This document shows positions 1 through 7,423 of a stretch of DNA of 64,000 nucleotides, one piece after another. This DNA is from Collinsella sp. GTDB taxonomy: Bacteria > Actinomycetota > Coriobacteriia > Coriobacteriales > Coriobacteriaceae. A model generated the notes under the pieces. It did no database searches. It was not told the DNA's origin and saw only the letters and a program-made list of their open reading frames with translations. Within the stretch, counting starts at the first letter, position 1; every line of letters begins with the position of its first letter. The translations under genes were made by a program, and so were the position numbers. The stretch is taken from the NCBI GenBank assembly GCA_019413925.1, contig DXMY01000053.1:1-64000 (forward strand), in the 5' to 3' direction.

Positions 1-1
1 C

Positions 2-1084
2 GCCGCATGGCAGAAGGCCGCCGACGCCACGGTTGCCGACGACCTGTACTGGCGCCTCTCTGCCACGGTCCCGGCGGGCCTCACGGCCTACGACACCTAT
101 ACGGTGCGGTTTGTCGATACCATGGGCGCGGGGCTCGACCCCTCCAAGGTGGCCGCGAGCATGCGCGTGTACGCGGCGGCGGGCGCGGACGGTGGCTTCG
201 ACGCCGTCTCGGCCGGCAGGGACGGGCACGTCGGCACCGACCCCGCGAAGGGCTGGACCGACATCACGGCCCAGTGCGCCACCAAGGTAGCGGCCGACGG
301 CAAGACCTTCACCGTGCGCACCGGCGACCTGATTGCCGCGCTCGGCGGGGCCGACGCCTTCACCGCGGGTGCCCGCGTGGTCGCCGTGTACAACGCACCG
401 CTCAACAGCGGGTGCAACCACGGCATCGCGAAGGGCAACCCCAACGAGGTCTACCTGCGCTACCCGCGCTCTCCCCTCGCCGACCAGTCCGGCGACGCCG
501 GCTTCACCCGCACGCCGAGCGATGATGCGACTGCCTACACCTGGGATTTCGCGCTCACCAAGCGCAGCAGTGACGGCGACAAGCCGCTTGCCGGGGCGGT
601 CCTGAGCATCGCCGACGACCGCGGCCGCACGCTGGCGGCCGACGGCACGTGGGATGCGGAGGGCAAGGCCACTGTCACCACGGGCGAGGACGGCCGCGTG
701 ACCGTCTCGGGCGTTGACTCGGGCAAGCTGGAGGTCCGCGAGCTCAAGGCGCCCAAGGGCTACACCGCCTTTGAGGACACGCGCTCCGTGACGGTCAAGG
801 CCGAGGGCCTGGACGTCGACCAGGTGGCCGCCGCCAAGCCCAAACTCACCATCACGGCCGAGTCGCCCCTGCGCGCCGACAGCGCGGACGGGTCGACGGG
901 CAGCCTGGAGGCGTCGCTCATCAACACGCCCACCGGCACGCCCTCTAGCATCTTCACCGGAGGCTTTATGCCCTCGACTGGCGATATGGCAATGTACGCC
1001 GCGGCCGCCGCAGCGGTCGCCGGAGCCGCGCTCATCGTGGTCGCGCTCCTGGTCAAGCGGGGAGGTGGCAGCCATAAAGAGTAG
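2..1084 (+). CDS. sortase-anchored pilin subunit, 5' end outside window
   Basis: The reading frame is open from base 2, so the N-terminus lies upstream; 360 residues are visible. The visible part looks like a Gram-positive pilin or adhesin. It has Ig-like isopeptide-type domains: a middle segment contains a SpaA-type repeat with TWDFALTKRSSDGDKPLAGA and an E-box-like GKLEVRELKAPKGYTAFED. The C-terminus is a cell-wall sorting signal: MPSTGD, a hydrophobic alanine/valine-rich helix, then a KRGGG tail. The motif departs from LPXTG (M for L), which is common for pilus-specific class C substrates. It sits 108 bases before the major pilin, so it is probably an ancillary or tip pilin of the same pilus. 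GC and codon bias are high, unlike the following pilin gene. Confidence 0.8.
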   Translation, partial: AAWQKAADATVADDLYWRLSATVPAGLTAYDTYTVRFVDTMGAGLDPSKVAASMRVYAAAGADGGFDAVSAGRDGHVGTDPAKGWTDITAQCATKVAADGKTFTVRTGDLIAALGGADAFTAGARVVAVYNAPLNSGCNHGIAKGNPNEVYLRYPRSPLADQSGDAGFTRTPSDDATAYTWDFALTKRSSDGDKPLAGAVLSIADDRGRTLAADGTWDAEGKATVTTGEDGRVTVSGVDSGKLEVRELKAPKGYTAFEDTRSVTVKAEGLDVDQVAAAKPKLTITAESPLRADSADGSTGSLEASLINTPTGTPSSIFTGGFMPSTGDMAMYAAAAAAVAGAALIVVALLVKRGGGSHKE

Positions 1085-1192
1085 CTGGCAGCCCCACAGA
1101 GAGCGGGGCGAGACATAACCAAGCAGATGCTTAGACACAGACAGATGGTTTTAGATCAAATGGACTTCAAGCAGAAAGCAGAGGAAAAGAAG

Positions 1193-3016
1193 ATGAGCAT
1201 GAGCAAGAACATCGCACGCCTGGCAGTAACCGCTGGCCTCACAGCAGCGCTGAGCTTCGGCGGCGTCATGGCCCCGGTGACCATGGCGTTTGCGGCTGAT
1301 GGCGGCTCGGCTGTGACGTTCGAATACGGTGACTACGCTGGATCAACGACTTATAAGGGCATTCAGATCTTTACGGCTAATGTGAACGGCTCCACTGTCA
1401 CGAATATTCAATGGGCGGGTTCTGGCGAGCAGCAAGCGGCAATTCGGGATGCCGTCGTGAAAGCAATCAATGAATGGAGCAAAGCCCACAATAAGGGTAC
1501 TTATGACAGCACGAATGCTCAGGAAGCTGCCGATTGGCTGAATAAGAATTCCGGTGTGACCGTAAACAATGAGCAAGTGGCAAATAACAACGTTCTGAGC
1601 ATGATCGCCGCTAATCTGAACGGCACTGGTTTTGATTGGAAGACGACGAACGCGGAAACCCCTGAGCTCAAGGGGCTCGATGCCGGCTACTGGTTGTTCC
1701 TCACTAACGCGGTGGATACCACGGCTACCGATAAGTCGACCGATGCTTTCTCGGCACCCGTGTACGCTTTGATCGACGGCAAGAACAACATGAACGTCAC
1801 CCCCAAGAAGGATGTGCCCACCGTCGATAAGAAGATTCTTGATGATGCTGCTGCTGACGTTGCTGGTGCAGATATCAAGACCTCTGAAGAGTGGAAAGAC
1901 TTCGCCGATTCCCAGATTGGCCAGGAGGTCAATTACAAGCTCACCGGCACGATCGCCAGCAACTACGCCACTTACGATAACTATGCCTACAAGTTTACCG
2001 ACAATCTTTCCAGCGGTCTCGACTATGTCAATGACTCTGTTAAGGTATATGCGTTCGACGGTAGTGGCTACACCGAGATCCAAGCGAATAAGTACGAAGC
2101 GAGCTGTGTTGACAACAAATTGATGGTGGAGTTTAAGGTCGGCGAGGGTAAGAAGGGCCTCAAGGACGTTGAGGGCGTAGACGCCCGCACCAAGATTGTC
2201 GTCTTCTACAAGGCCAAGCTCAATAGCAATGCTGTAATTGGCAACGCTAAGGATGAGTCTGGTAACCTCAAGAAGGGCGGCAACCCCAACACCGTTAAAC
2301 TTGAGTACTCCAACAATCCGTATGGCACGGGTGAGGGCACGACGGTCGAGCACACCGTTGCCGACTTCGCGTTCAAGCTCAACCTCAAGAAGGTCGACCA
2401 GGGCACCGAGAAGGGCCTTGAAGGCGCTGTCTTTACCATCCAGTCTGCCGACGCAAATACCAAGGACCAGTACATCGCTTCGGCGGCTGGTACTGTTGGG
2501 CACACTAACGTCGTCGCAGGTCAGCTGGTGACCGTTCCTAGCGGTACCGAACTTCCTGGTTGTGTGAAGTTCACGTCCGGCAACGACGGCAAGATTGCTG
2601 TCTCCGGTCTCGATGCAGGCTCCTACAAGGTGCATGAGGTCAGTGCGCCGAATGAAAGCTACACTACTGCTGCCGATTTCACCTTCACCATCAAACCGAC
2701 ATATACCACGAATGGTACTCTGAATGTGGATAAGCTCGAAGCTACCCTCGATTCCAGCACTCGTGGCGATGTTGTCATGGGTGAACTCGACGGTAATGCC
2801 GGTGACAATGTGCTGAACGCCAAGTTCGGCACTGAGACCAAACCCGCGGATGGTGAAATCAATATCACCGTCGGCAACACCAAGTCGGTTGGCCTCCCGC
2901 TGACCGGTCTCAACGGCGTGACCTTCACTTGGATCGCTGGCGGCGCGGTGCTGTGCATCGGCGTGGCGCACCTCATCCGCAGCCGTAAGCAGGCTGAGGA
3001 GTCCGAGCAGGAGTAA
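1193..3016 (+). CDS. major pilin, LPXTG-anchored, SpaA-like
   Basis: The 607-residue protein starts with a signal peptide (MSMSKNIARLAVTA, hydrophobic core, AFA-type cleavage site near residue 35). Start 1193 is chosen because GAGGAAAAG lies just upstream; an in-frame ATG at 1127 has no such site. A pilin-motif lysine is plausible in VTPKKD around residue 200, the site used for sortase cross-linking in SpaA/FimA pilins. A C-terminal SpaA-type domain carries an E-box-like stretch (YKVHEVSAPNESY). The protein ends with LPLTG, a hydrophobic helix and a basic tail. Codon use is more AT-rich than the preceding pilin, which suggests the surface antigen was acquired or exchanged independently. A strong terminator follows. 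Confidence 0.88.
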   Translation: MSMSKNIARLAVTAGLTAALSFGGVMAPVTMAFAADGGSAVTFEYGDYAGSTTYKGIQIFTANVNGSTVTNIQWAGSGEQQAAIRDAVVKAINEWSKAHNKGTYDSTNAQEAADWLNKNSGVTVNNEQVANNNVLSMIAANLNGTGFDWKTTNAETPELKGLDAGYWLFLTNAVDTTATDKSTDAFSAPVYALIDGKNNMNVTPKKDVPTVDKKILDDAAADVAGADIKTSEEWKDFADSQIGQEVNYKLTGTIASNYATYDNYAYKFTDNLSSGLDYVNDSVKVYAFDGSGYTEIQANKYEASCVDNKLMVEFKVGEGKKGLKDVEGVDARTKIVVFYKAKLNSNAVIGNAKDESGNLKKGGNPNTVKLEYSNNPYGTGEGTTVEHTVADFAFKLNLKKVDQGTEKGLEGAVFTIQSADANTKDQYIASAAGTVGHTNVVAGQLVTVPSGTELPGCVKFTSGNDGKIAVSGLDAGSYKVHEVSAPNESYTTAADFTFTIKPTYTTNGTLNVDKLEATLDSSTRGDVVMGELDGNAGDNVLNAKFGTETKPADGEINITVGNTKSVGLPLTGLNGVTFTWIAGGAVLCIGVAHLIRSRKQAEESEQE

Positions 3017-3117
3017 CGCTTACTCTCCCATCCCTTTGGCAGGTGGGATGTGATGGCCATGAGACTTGCGGACACTTTTCTCGTCCATCGACGTTCTTGC
3101 TTTGCCATTCTATTTTC

Positions 3118-3155
3118 GGGGCAGACTCCACGCTGGAGTCTGCCCCGTTCTTTTT
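3118..3155 (+). terminator. rho-independent terminator of the major pilin gene
   Basis: A 13-bp perfect stem (3118-3130 with 3134-3146) closes a 3-base loop and is followed by GTTCTTTTT. It lies about 100 bases after the pilin stop and separates the pilins from the repeat region. Confidence 0.85.
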
Positions 3156-3196
3156 GGACAACGCAGGCAGCCTCCACCGTCCGATGCGGACTCATC

Positions 3197-3299
3197 CGTC
3201 ATCGCGTTTCTAGACTCGTATGAGGTTCGGTTTAAGGTCCGTAGGCGCACGCGCAGTGCGGACGGTGGAAGGCATTTGCGCCGAAACAAGCGCAAATAG
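3197..3299 (+). pseudogene. 5'-truncated copy of the small membrane-peptide gene
   Basis: The frame encodes a tail starting SVIAFLDSYEVRFKVRR that is nearly identical to the last two thirds of the 50-residue peptide at 3633-3785. The start codon, the ribosome site and most of the hydrophobic segment are absent. It appears to be a decayed duplicate. Confidence 0.7.
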
Positions 3300-3300
3300 G

Positions 3301-3330
3301 AATGCCCGGGGTTAGAGGCCCGGGCATTTA
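3301..3330 (+). terminator. hairpin after repeat copy 1
   Basis: AATGCCCGGG pairs perfectly with CCCGGGCATT across an 8-base loop and is followed by TAACA. An identical hairpin lies in copy 2 at 3787-3814. Confidence 0.65.
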
Positions 3331-3632
3331 ACAAAAGCTGAAAACTAGGCCGCCCGCGCTCTCATACACTTACGCGGGGTGCATCCTTTTCTATAGACAT
3401 TGTATCCCGGATCGCCCCGCCGATTCGGGACATTTTGAAAACTCAAATACGGGCCTCTACCTGACCGGGCAATGCCGCCAGGCTCCGCTGCTCGAAGGAC
3501 CGTGTGTGTAACCATCGAACAAATGTTTGCAAATATTGCGTTTACCAGCTGTAAGTGCGTGCGCTCGCGGTAAAATACCCTTGCGACGCATCCCGTGCGC
3601 GGGCGGCCGACGACTCGATCGGAGGTCCCCAA

Positions 3633-3785
3633 ATGCTGAAATTCCTTAACGTGCTCGCCGCCCTTGCAGCGGTGGGCTCGTTCGTCATCGCGTTTTTTGA
3701 CTCGTATGAGGTTCGGTTTAAGGTCCGTAGGCGCACGCGCGGTGCGGACGGTAGAAGGCATTTGCGCCGCAACAAGCGCAAATAA
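3633..3785 (+). CDS. small hydrophobic-basic peptide, 50 residues
   Basis: I do not recognise a named family. The peptide begins MLKFLNVLAALAAVGSFVIA, which can form one membrane helix. It continues DSYEVRF and ends in a strongly basic tail with about fifteen Arg/Lys. GGAGGT eight bases before the ATG is a convincing ribosome site, and a perfect hairpin follows the stop. One short helix plus a basic tail, a dedicated terminator and a duplicated neighbour are features seen in type I toxins, but no antitoxin RNA is proven. It could also be a membrane microprotein. The gene body lies partly within repeat copy 2. Confidence 0.5.
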   Translation: MLKFLNVLAALAAVGSFVIAFFDSYEVRFKVRRRTRGADGRRHLRRNKRK

Positions 3786-3932
3786 GAATGCCCGGGGTTA
3801 GAGGCCCGGGCATTTAAAAACGTCGGAAACTGACCGCCCGCGCTCTCGTTCATTTACGCGGGATGCGTCGTTTCCTATAAACATTGTATCCCGAATCGCC
3901 CCGCCGATCCGGGACATTTTGAAAACTCAAAT
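3683..3932 (+). repeat. direct repeat, copy 2 (250 bp)
   Basis: This is the partner of 3197-3448. Shared sequence runs from within the small peptide gene through its terminator to GAAAACTCAAAT. On the reverse strand the conserved downstream part holds TACAAT (3886-3891 on the plus strand), a possible -10 for RNA running back toward the peptide gene. Confidence 0.9.
3787..3820 (+). terminator. terminator of the small peptide gene
   Basis: A 10-bp perfect stem (3787-3796 with 3805-3814) encloses an 8-base loop and is followed by TAAAAA. The stem is the same as in repeat copy 1 and is symmetric enough to act in both directions. Confidence 0.65.
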
Positions 3933-4013
3933 GCTGGCTTATGCACGAAAGGAATCTCGTTAATTCCGAAAATAATGTACAATTCCAATTAAAACTGAAA
4001 TCAAACGAAAACG

Positions 4014-4982
4014 ATGGAAATGAACGAAGCGCTAATCTACTTACAAGAAGCACTAGGCCTCTCCGCCAAGGCCAAAGTTTGGCCTGGATCCGCACGCTTG
4101 CCGCTGCATCTGCGTGCGATTGAGGTCCGCGTTGTTGACGCAAACGGTTTTTCGTTTTTGCTTGCAAGTTTGCCTACTGGCGTCGGGCTTCCCGAGGCTA
4201 AGAGGGTCTATAGTCAGCTAGCCTTGCGCGCGGAGACTCCTGTTGTCGTTTCGTTTCCTGATGCCGATGCACGTCAGCGCAAAGCATTGGTCGCACAAGG
4301 GATTCCCTTTGTCTGTCCCGGTAGACAGGCTTTTCTTCCATTTATGGGCACAGCTTGCACGGAGAGGGGCGGTGCCCGGTTTCGCAATCACGCGACCAAG
4401 ATGTCGCCCAACGCGCAGGCTGCCGCAATCTGGGGAGCAGCCCAGGAGCCATATCGTCCCTATGACCTTTGTCGTGCGCTTGGGATTTCGGCAAGCCGCG
4501 CGAGTGAGGCCATAACCGAGCTTGTTGACAGGGGGCTCGCGAAGCGCGAGCGTCGCGAGCGACGTGTCGTTGTGTTCCCTGTTGCCGTTGATCTTCTGCT
4601 CAGCGAGCACATGGCAGAGCTCTCCTCGCCAGTCTCGAAGGTCTGTTTTGCAAGGAAGACGCCGCGGATCGACTATCTTGCTGACGCCGGGGAGACGGCG
4701 CTCGCTGCGCGTTCCATGCTCGCTACGCCGGGTATGGAACAAAAGGCCGTCTTAAGAAGTGCATGGCGTCAACTGAGCAACCTCGAAGTCGCAGACGGGG
4801 AGTTGCCGGATAACGAAACGGCGTTGATCCAAGTGTGGCGCTATGCGCCCGTGTTTGCCGACTCCTCCCGTGTCGACGATATTTCGCTTGCGCTATCTTT
4901 GGCGGCAATCGACGATGAGCGAATTCAGCTCGAAGTCGATCGCATGTTTGGAAAGGAATATCCATGGCAAGAAGCGCTGTAA
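4014..4982 (+). CDS. winged-helix protein, AbiEi-like partner of a nucleotidyltransferase
   Basis: This 322-residue protein has no assigned name that I can support. Residues about 130-190 (AQAAAIWGAAQEPYRPYDLC and on to ITELVDRGLAKRERRERRVV) read as a winged helix-turn-helix. The rest is mixed alpha/beta. Its stop overlaps the next start by 19 bases, so the two genes are translated together. Winged-helix plus nucleotidyltransferase pairs are the layout of AbiE-type (type IV) toxin-antitoxin modules, which makes this the likely antitoxin or regulator by inference. An AT-rich stretch with TACAAT at 3978-3983 could be its promoter. No strong ribosome site precedes the ATG, and a second ATG lies at 4020. 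Confidence 0.6.
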   Translation: MEMNEALIYLQEALGLSAKAKVWPGSARLPLHLRAIEVRVVDANGFSFLLASLPTGVGLPEAKRVYSQLALRAETPVVVSFPDADARQRKALVAQGIPFVCPGRQAFLPFMGTACTERGGARFRNHATKMSPNAQAAAIWGAAQEPYRPYDLCRALGISASRASEAITELVDRGLAKRERRERRVVVFPVAVDLLLSEHMAELSSPVSKVCFARKTPRIDYLADAGETALAARSMLATPGMEQKAVLRSAWRQLSNLEVADGELPDNETALIQVWRYAPVFADSSRVDDISLALSLAAIDDERIQLEVDRMFGKEYPWQEAL

Positions 4983-5737
4983 AAGGTCTCCAAGAATTTC
5001 AGCAGCATATGCAAAAAGCTGCAGGATCGTATGCCCTTATCGGCGGCACGGCATGCGACATTTTGCTCTCGGAGGCGGGACTTCCGTTTAGGGCGACTCA
5101 CGATTTTGATGTGGTAATTGTCGCCGATGACCGGTTGCCTCAGACGGCAGAAGCTATATGGACTTTGGTGCGTGATGGCGGCTATCGCTGCGGCTGGGGC
5201 GAAGGTAAAGGCTCGTGTTTTTATCGGTTTACAGAGCCTAAGAGGCCGGGTTACCCCCATATGATTGAACTCTTCGCGAAGTGCCCCGACTTTCTAAAGG
5301 GTCGTGAGGGGATTGATGTGGCGCCAATTCACGTTGATGAAAACATAAGCAGTCTTTCGGCAATTTTGTTGGACGATGCTTACTACAGCTTGTTCCTTCA
5401 GGGAATTCGGACCGTAGGCGGCGTTTCGGTCCTGGGTACGGAATACATTGTTCCGTTCAAAGCGAAGGCGTATCTCGACCTAAAAGCTAGAAGGGAAGCG
5501 GGGGAGAACGTTGATTCGAAGAAGGTAAAAAAGCATAAACGCGATGCGCTGAGGCTTGCTCAGCTGCTTGGCGAGTCGGAAGGTGTCGACCTGCGCGGAG
5601 AACTGAAGGACGATATGCTTGCGTTTGTTAAAGATTGCGAGGTGGGCGACGTCAATCTGAAACAGATTGGGGTTGCGGGCGTAACGATGGCGCAGCTGCT
5701 CGAGACGATGAAAGCAACATATGGCTTGATTGGTTGA
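4964..5737 (+). CDS. nucleotidyltransferase, AbiEii-like toxin candidate
   Basis: This is a 257-residue protein of the nucleotidyltransferase fold. The hallmark is IGGTACDILL near residue 28 followed by RATHDFDVVIV near residue 47. The glycine pair and the D-x-D aspartates would bind nucleotide and metal. A basic stretch (KKVKKHKRDALRLAQLL) lies toward the C-terminus. The start overlaps the upstream winged-helix gene by 19 bases. In AbiE systems such enzymes are toxins; some relatives transfer nucleotides to tRNA. The substrate here cannot be read from sequence. The pair sits between the pilin genes and their sortase, which suggests insertion of an accessory module. Confidence 0.65.
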   Translation: MARSAVKGLQEFQQHMQKAAGSYALIGGTACDILLSEAGLPFRATHDFDVVIVADDRLPQTAEAIWTLVRDGGYRCGWGEGKGSCFYRFTEPKRPGYPHMIELFAKCPDFLKGREGIDVAPIHVDENISSLSAILLDDAYYSLFLQGIRTVGGVSVLGTEYIVPFKAKAYLDLKARREAGENVDSKKVKKHKRDALRLAQLLGESEGVDLRGELKDDMLAFVKDCEVGDVNLKQIGVAGVTMAQLLETMKATYGLIG

Positions 5738-5804
5738 GTGGGGTTACGTGGCCCGGACGGTGCAGTCTAGCTGCGTTGTCCGGCGCATGAGCTCGCTAAT
5801 CGGG

Positions 5805-5810
5805 TATTAT
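5805..5810 (+). promoter_or_regulatory. possible -10 element for the sortase gene
   Basis: TATTAT lies 39 bases before the sortase start. No good -35 hexamer is visible at normal spacing. A small inverted repeat (CAACTTGAGTTG, 5820-5831) lies between it and the ribosome site. Confidence 0.3.
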
Positions 5811-5848
5811 TTGTTTAGACAACTTGAGTTGTAGAGGAGTGACCGGCG

Positions 5849-6787
5849 ATGGTGCAGGGCGCCAAACATATGAAGAGCAATAACGCCGCGGCCAACGGCG
5901 GCTCAAGCCCCCAGCCCAAACCTCAACCAAAGTCCAAGCGCCGCCGCAAGCGACTTCCGCGCTGGGCCGACCGGCTCATCACCATCGTTATCATCCTTAT
6001 TGGCGTGGGCCTTATGACCTGGCCGTGGATCTTGGACCGGCTCGAGGCCTCGGGCGTGTTCAACCAGATCAGCACCGTGTCCAGCACCGTGGACGCGCTG
6101 TCTGCCGAGGAGCGCGAGCGCATCCTGCTCCAGGCACGCTCCTTTAACGAGCAACTTGCCGGCGAGGCCACCGAGCTTCCCGCCGACCAGATCGAGCCCT
6201 ACGCCCAGCAGCTCATCTTTGACCGCGACCCCATGATGAGCTGGGTCGAGATCCCCTCCATCGATGTGAGCATGCCCATCTACCACGGCACGAGCGAAGA
6301 AGTCCTCATGGCGGGCGTCGGCCACCTGGAGGGCACGAGCCTGCCGGTGGGCGGCACCTCGACGCATTGCGTGCTCACCGCGCACTCGGGTATGCGCAAC
6401 CTGAGCATGTTCGACGACATCCACTCGCTGGAGCCCGGCGACCTGGTGCTGCTGCACACCATGAACAAGACGCTCGCCTACAAGATGGTGGACTCCGAGG
6501 TGGTGCTGCCCGAGGAGATGGAGTCGCTGACCATCGAGCCCGGTGCCGACAAGGTGACGCTCGTCACCTGCACGCCCTACGGCGTGAACGACCATCGCCT
6601 GCTGGTGCATTGCGTGCGCACCAAGTACAGCAAGAAGGACGTCGACAAGCAAAAATCACTGGCCGGCCGCCACTGGGGCAAGCGCGAGTTTGCCGTGCTC
6701 ATCGTGGTCGTAGCCATTGTGCTGTTGCTACTGGATATCGTGATCCACGCGGTTCGCAAGCGCCGCAAGGCCAAGGCCTCGGCATAA
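5849..6787 (+). CDS. class C pilus-assembly sortase
   Basis: This 312-residue membrane transpeptidase links pilin subunits through their sorting motifs. It has a basic N-terminus, a first membrane helix (about residues 43-65), the sortase barrel and a second C-terminal helix (about 278-300) with a basic tail, the two-helix topology of class C enzymes. The catalytic residues are visible: His179 in TAHSGM, Cys241 in LVTCTPYG and Arg250 in NDHRLLV. GAGGAG precedes the ATG; an alternative ATG lies at 5870. It most likely polymerises the pilins at 2-3016, although about 2.8 kb of repeats and an AbiE-like module separate them. Confidence 0.92.
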   Translation: MVQGAKHMKSNNAAANGGSSPQPKPQPKSKRRRKRLPRWADRLITIVIILIGVGLMTWPWILDRLEASGVFNQISTVSSTVDALSAEERERILLQARSFNEQLAGEATELPADQIEPYAQQLIFDRDPMMSWVEIPSIDVSMPIYHGTSEEVLMAGVGHLEGTSLPVGGTSTHCVLTAHSGMRNLSMFDDIHSLEPGDLVLLHTMNKTLAYKMVDSEVVLPEEMESLTIEPGADKVTLVTCTPYGVNDHRLLVHCVRTKYSKKDVDKQKSLAGRHWGKREFAVLIVVVAIVLLLLDIVIHAVRKRRKAKASA

Positions 6788-6800
6788 GACATTCTTCAGA

Positions 6801-6835
6801 ACCACCACAAAGGGGACAGGCACCTTTGTGGTGGT
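6801..6835 (+). repeat. REP-like palindrome, copy A
   Basis: This 35-base palindrome has ends ACCACCACAAAGG and CCTTTGTGGTGGT. The same sequence in the opposite orientation, with one base changed, is at 39842-39876. It follows the sortase stop by 13 bases and may also end its transcript. Confidence 0.85.
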
Positions 6836-6846
6836 CGGGGCTTCCA

Positions 6847-6990
6847 AACCGTCACAACATTCGATGAAAATCTCGATTTTGACGAAAAGTGTCGAATGTT
6901 GTGATGGTTATCGCTGTGGGCAGGACGGTTTTCGTTGTGGGCGAGACGGTTTTCGCTATGGACGGTGCGGTTTCGCTGCAGAACCGCCAG
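6847..6990 (+). repeat. inverted repeat plus short tandem repeats
   Basis: An 18-base inverted repeat (6847-6864 with 6892-6909, one mismatch) brackets TGAAAATCTCGATTTTGACG. It is followed by about three degenerate 21-24-base units containing GGACGGTTTTCG. No gene is apparent. This fills the gap between the sortase and gatC. Confidence 0.75.
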
Positions 6991-7070
6991 CCCGCAGCCT
7001 GCCAACCGCCGCCCTCGTTACGTTTTCGCTGCATTTGGGTAAAGCACCTGCTCCAAGCGGCGTTGCCCTG

Positions 7071-7076
7071 TATACT
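7071..7076 (+). promoter_or_regulatory. likely -10 element for gatCAB
   Basis: TATACT lies 36 bases before the gatC start, at the end of the repeat-filled gap. The -35 region (CTGCTC at 17-base spacing) is weak. Confidence 0.4.
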
Positions 7077-7111
7077 AGAGCGGTTTAACTGTTATGCGGA
7101 AGGGAGCGCCT

Positions 7112-7423
7112 ATGGCACTCAGCGAGAAAGACGTGCGAGGCATCGCCGAGTACGCAAAGATCGCACTGACCGATGACGAGCTCACCCAGATGACGTCCTA
7201 CATGAACGACGCCGTCCAGATGCTCGAGCCCGTCTTGCAATATGACTTGCCCGACGTGGAGCCCACGTTCCATCCCATCGGAAGCCTGTCCAACGTGATG
7301 GGCGATGACCTGCGCGAGCCCGAGCGCGACCTGCCGCTCGACATTGCGCTCGAAAACGCCGGCAGCGCGCGCGACCGCTACTTTCGCGTGCCGTCCATTT
7401 TGGGAGAGGGGGAGAGCGAGTAA
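7112..7423 (+). CDS. gatC: Asp-tRNA(Asn)/Glu-tRNA(Gln) amidotransferase subunit C
   Basis: This 103-residue subunit stabilises GatA and GatB of the amidotransferase that converts mischarged Glu-tRNA(Gln) and Asp-tRNA(Asn) to the correct amides. The family start (VRGIAEYAKIALTDDEL) and the C-terminal VEPTFHP...R-D motif region are present. Start 7112 is preferred over the in-frame ATG at 7094 because AAGGGAG lies upstream at normal spacing. Its stop overlaps the gatA start (TAATG), which indicates translational coupling in a gatC-gatA-gatB operon. Confidence 0.93.
   Translation: MALSEKDVRGIAEYAKIALTDDELTQMTSYMNDAVQMLEPVLQYDLPDVEPTFHPIGSLSNVMGDDLREPERDLPLDIALENAGSARDRYFRVPSILGEGESE

Larger units (their letters stand above)
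3197..3448 (+). repeat. direct repeat, copy 1 (252 bp)
   Basis: This segment matches 3683-3932 at most positions with small indels, about 486 bases apart. It contains the 3' part of a small reading frame, its terminator and about 120 bases of conserved downstream sequence. The 5' part of the small gene is missing here. Confidence 0.9.

Noticed and set aside
1343..2971. A 542-residue open frame on the minus strand
   Set aside because: It is opposite the major pilin gene, which has a signal peptide, LPLTG and a ribosome site.
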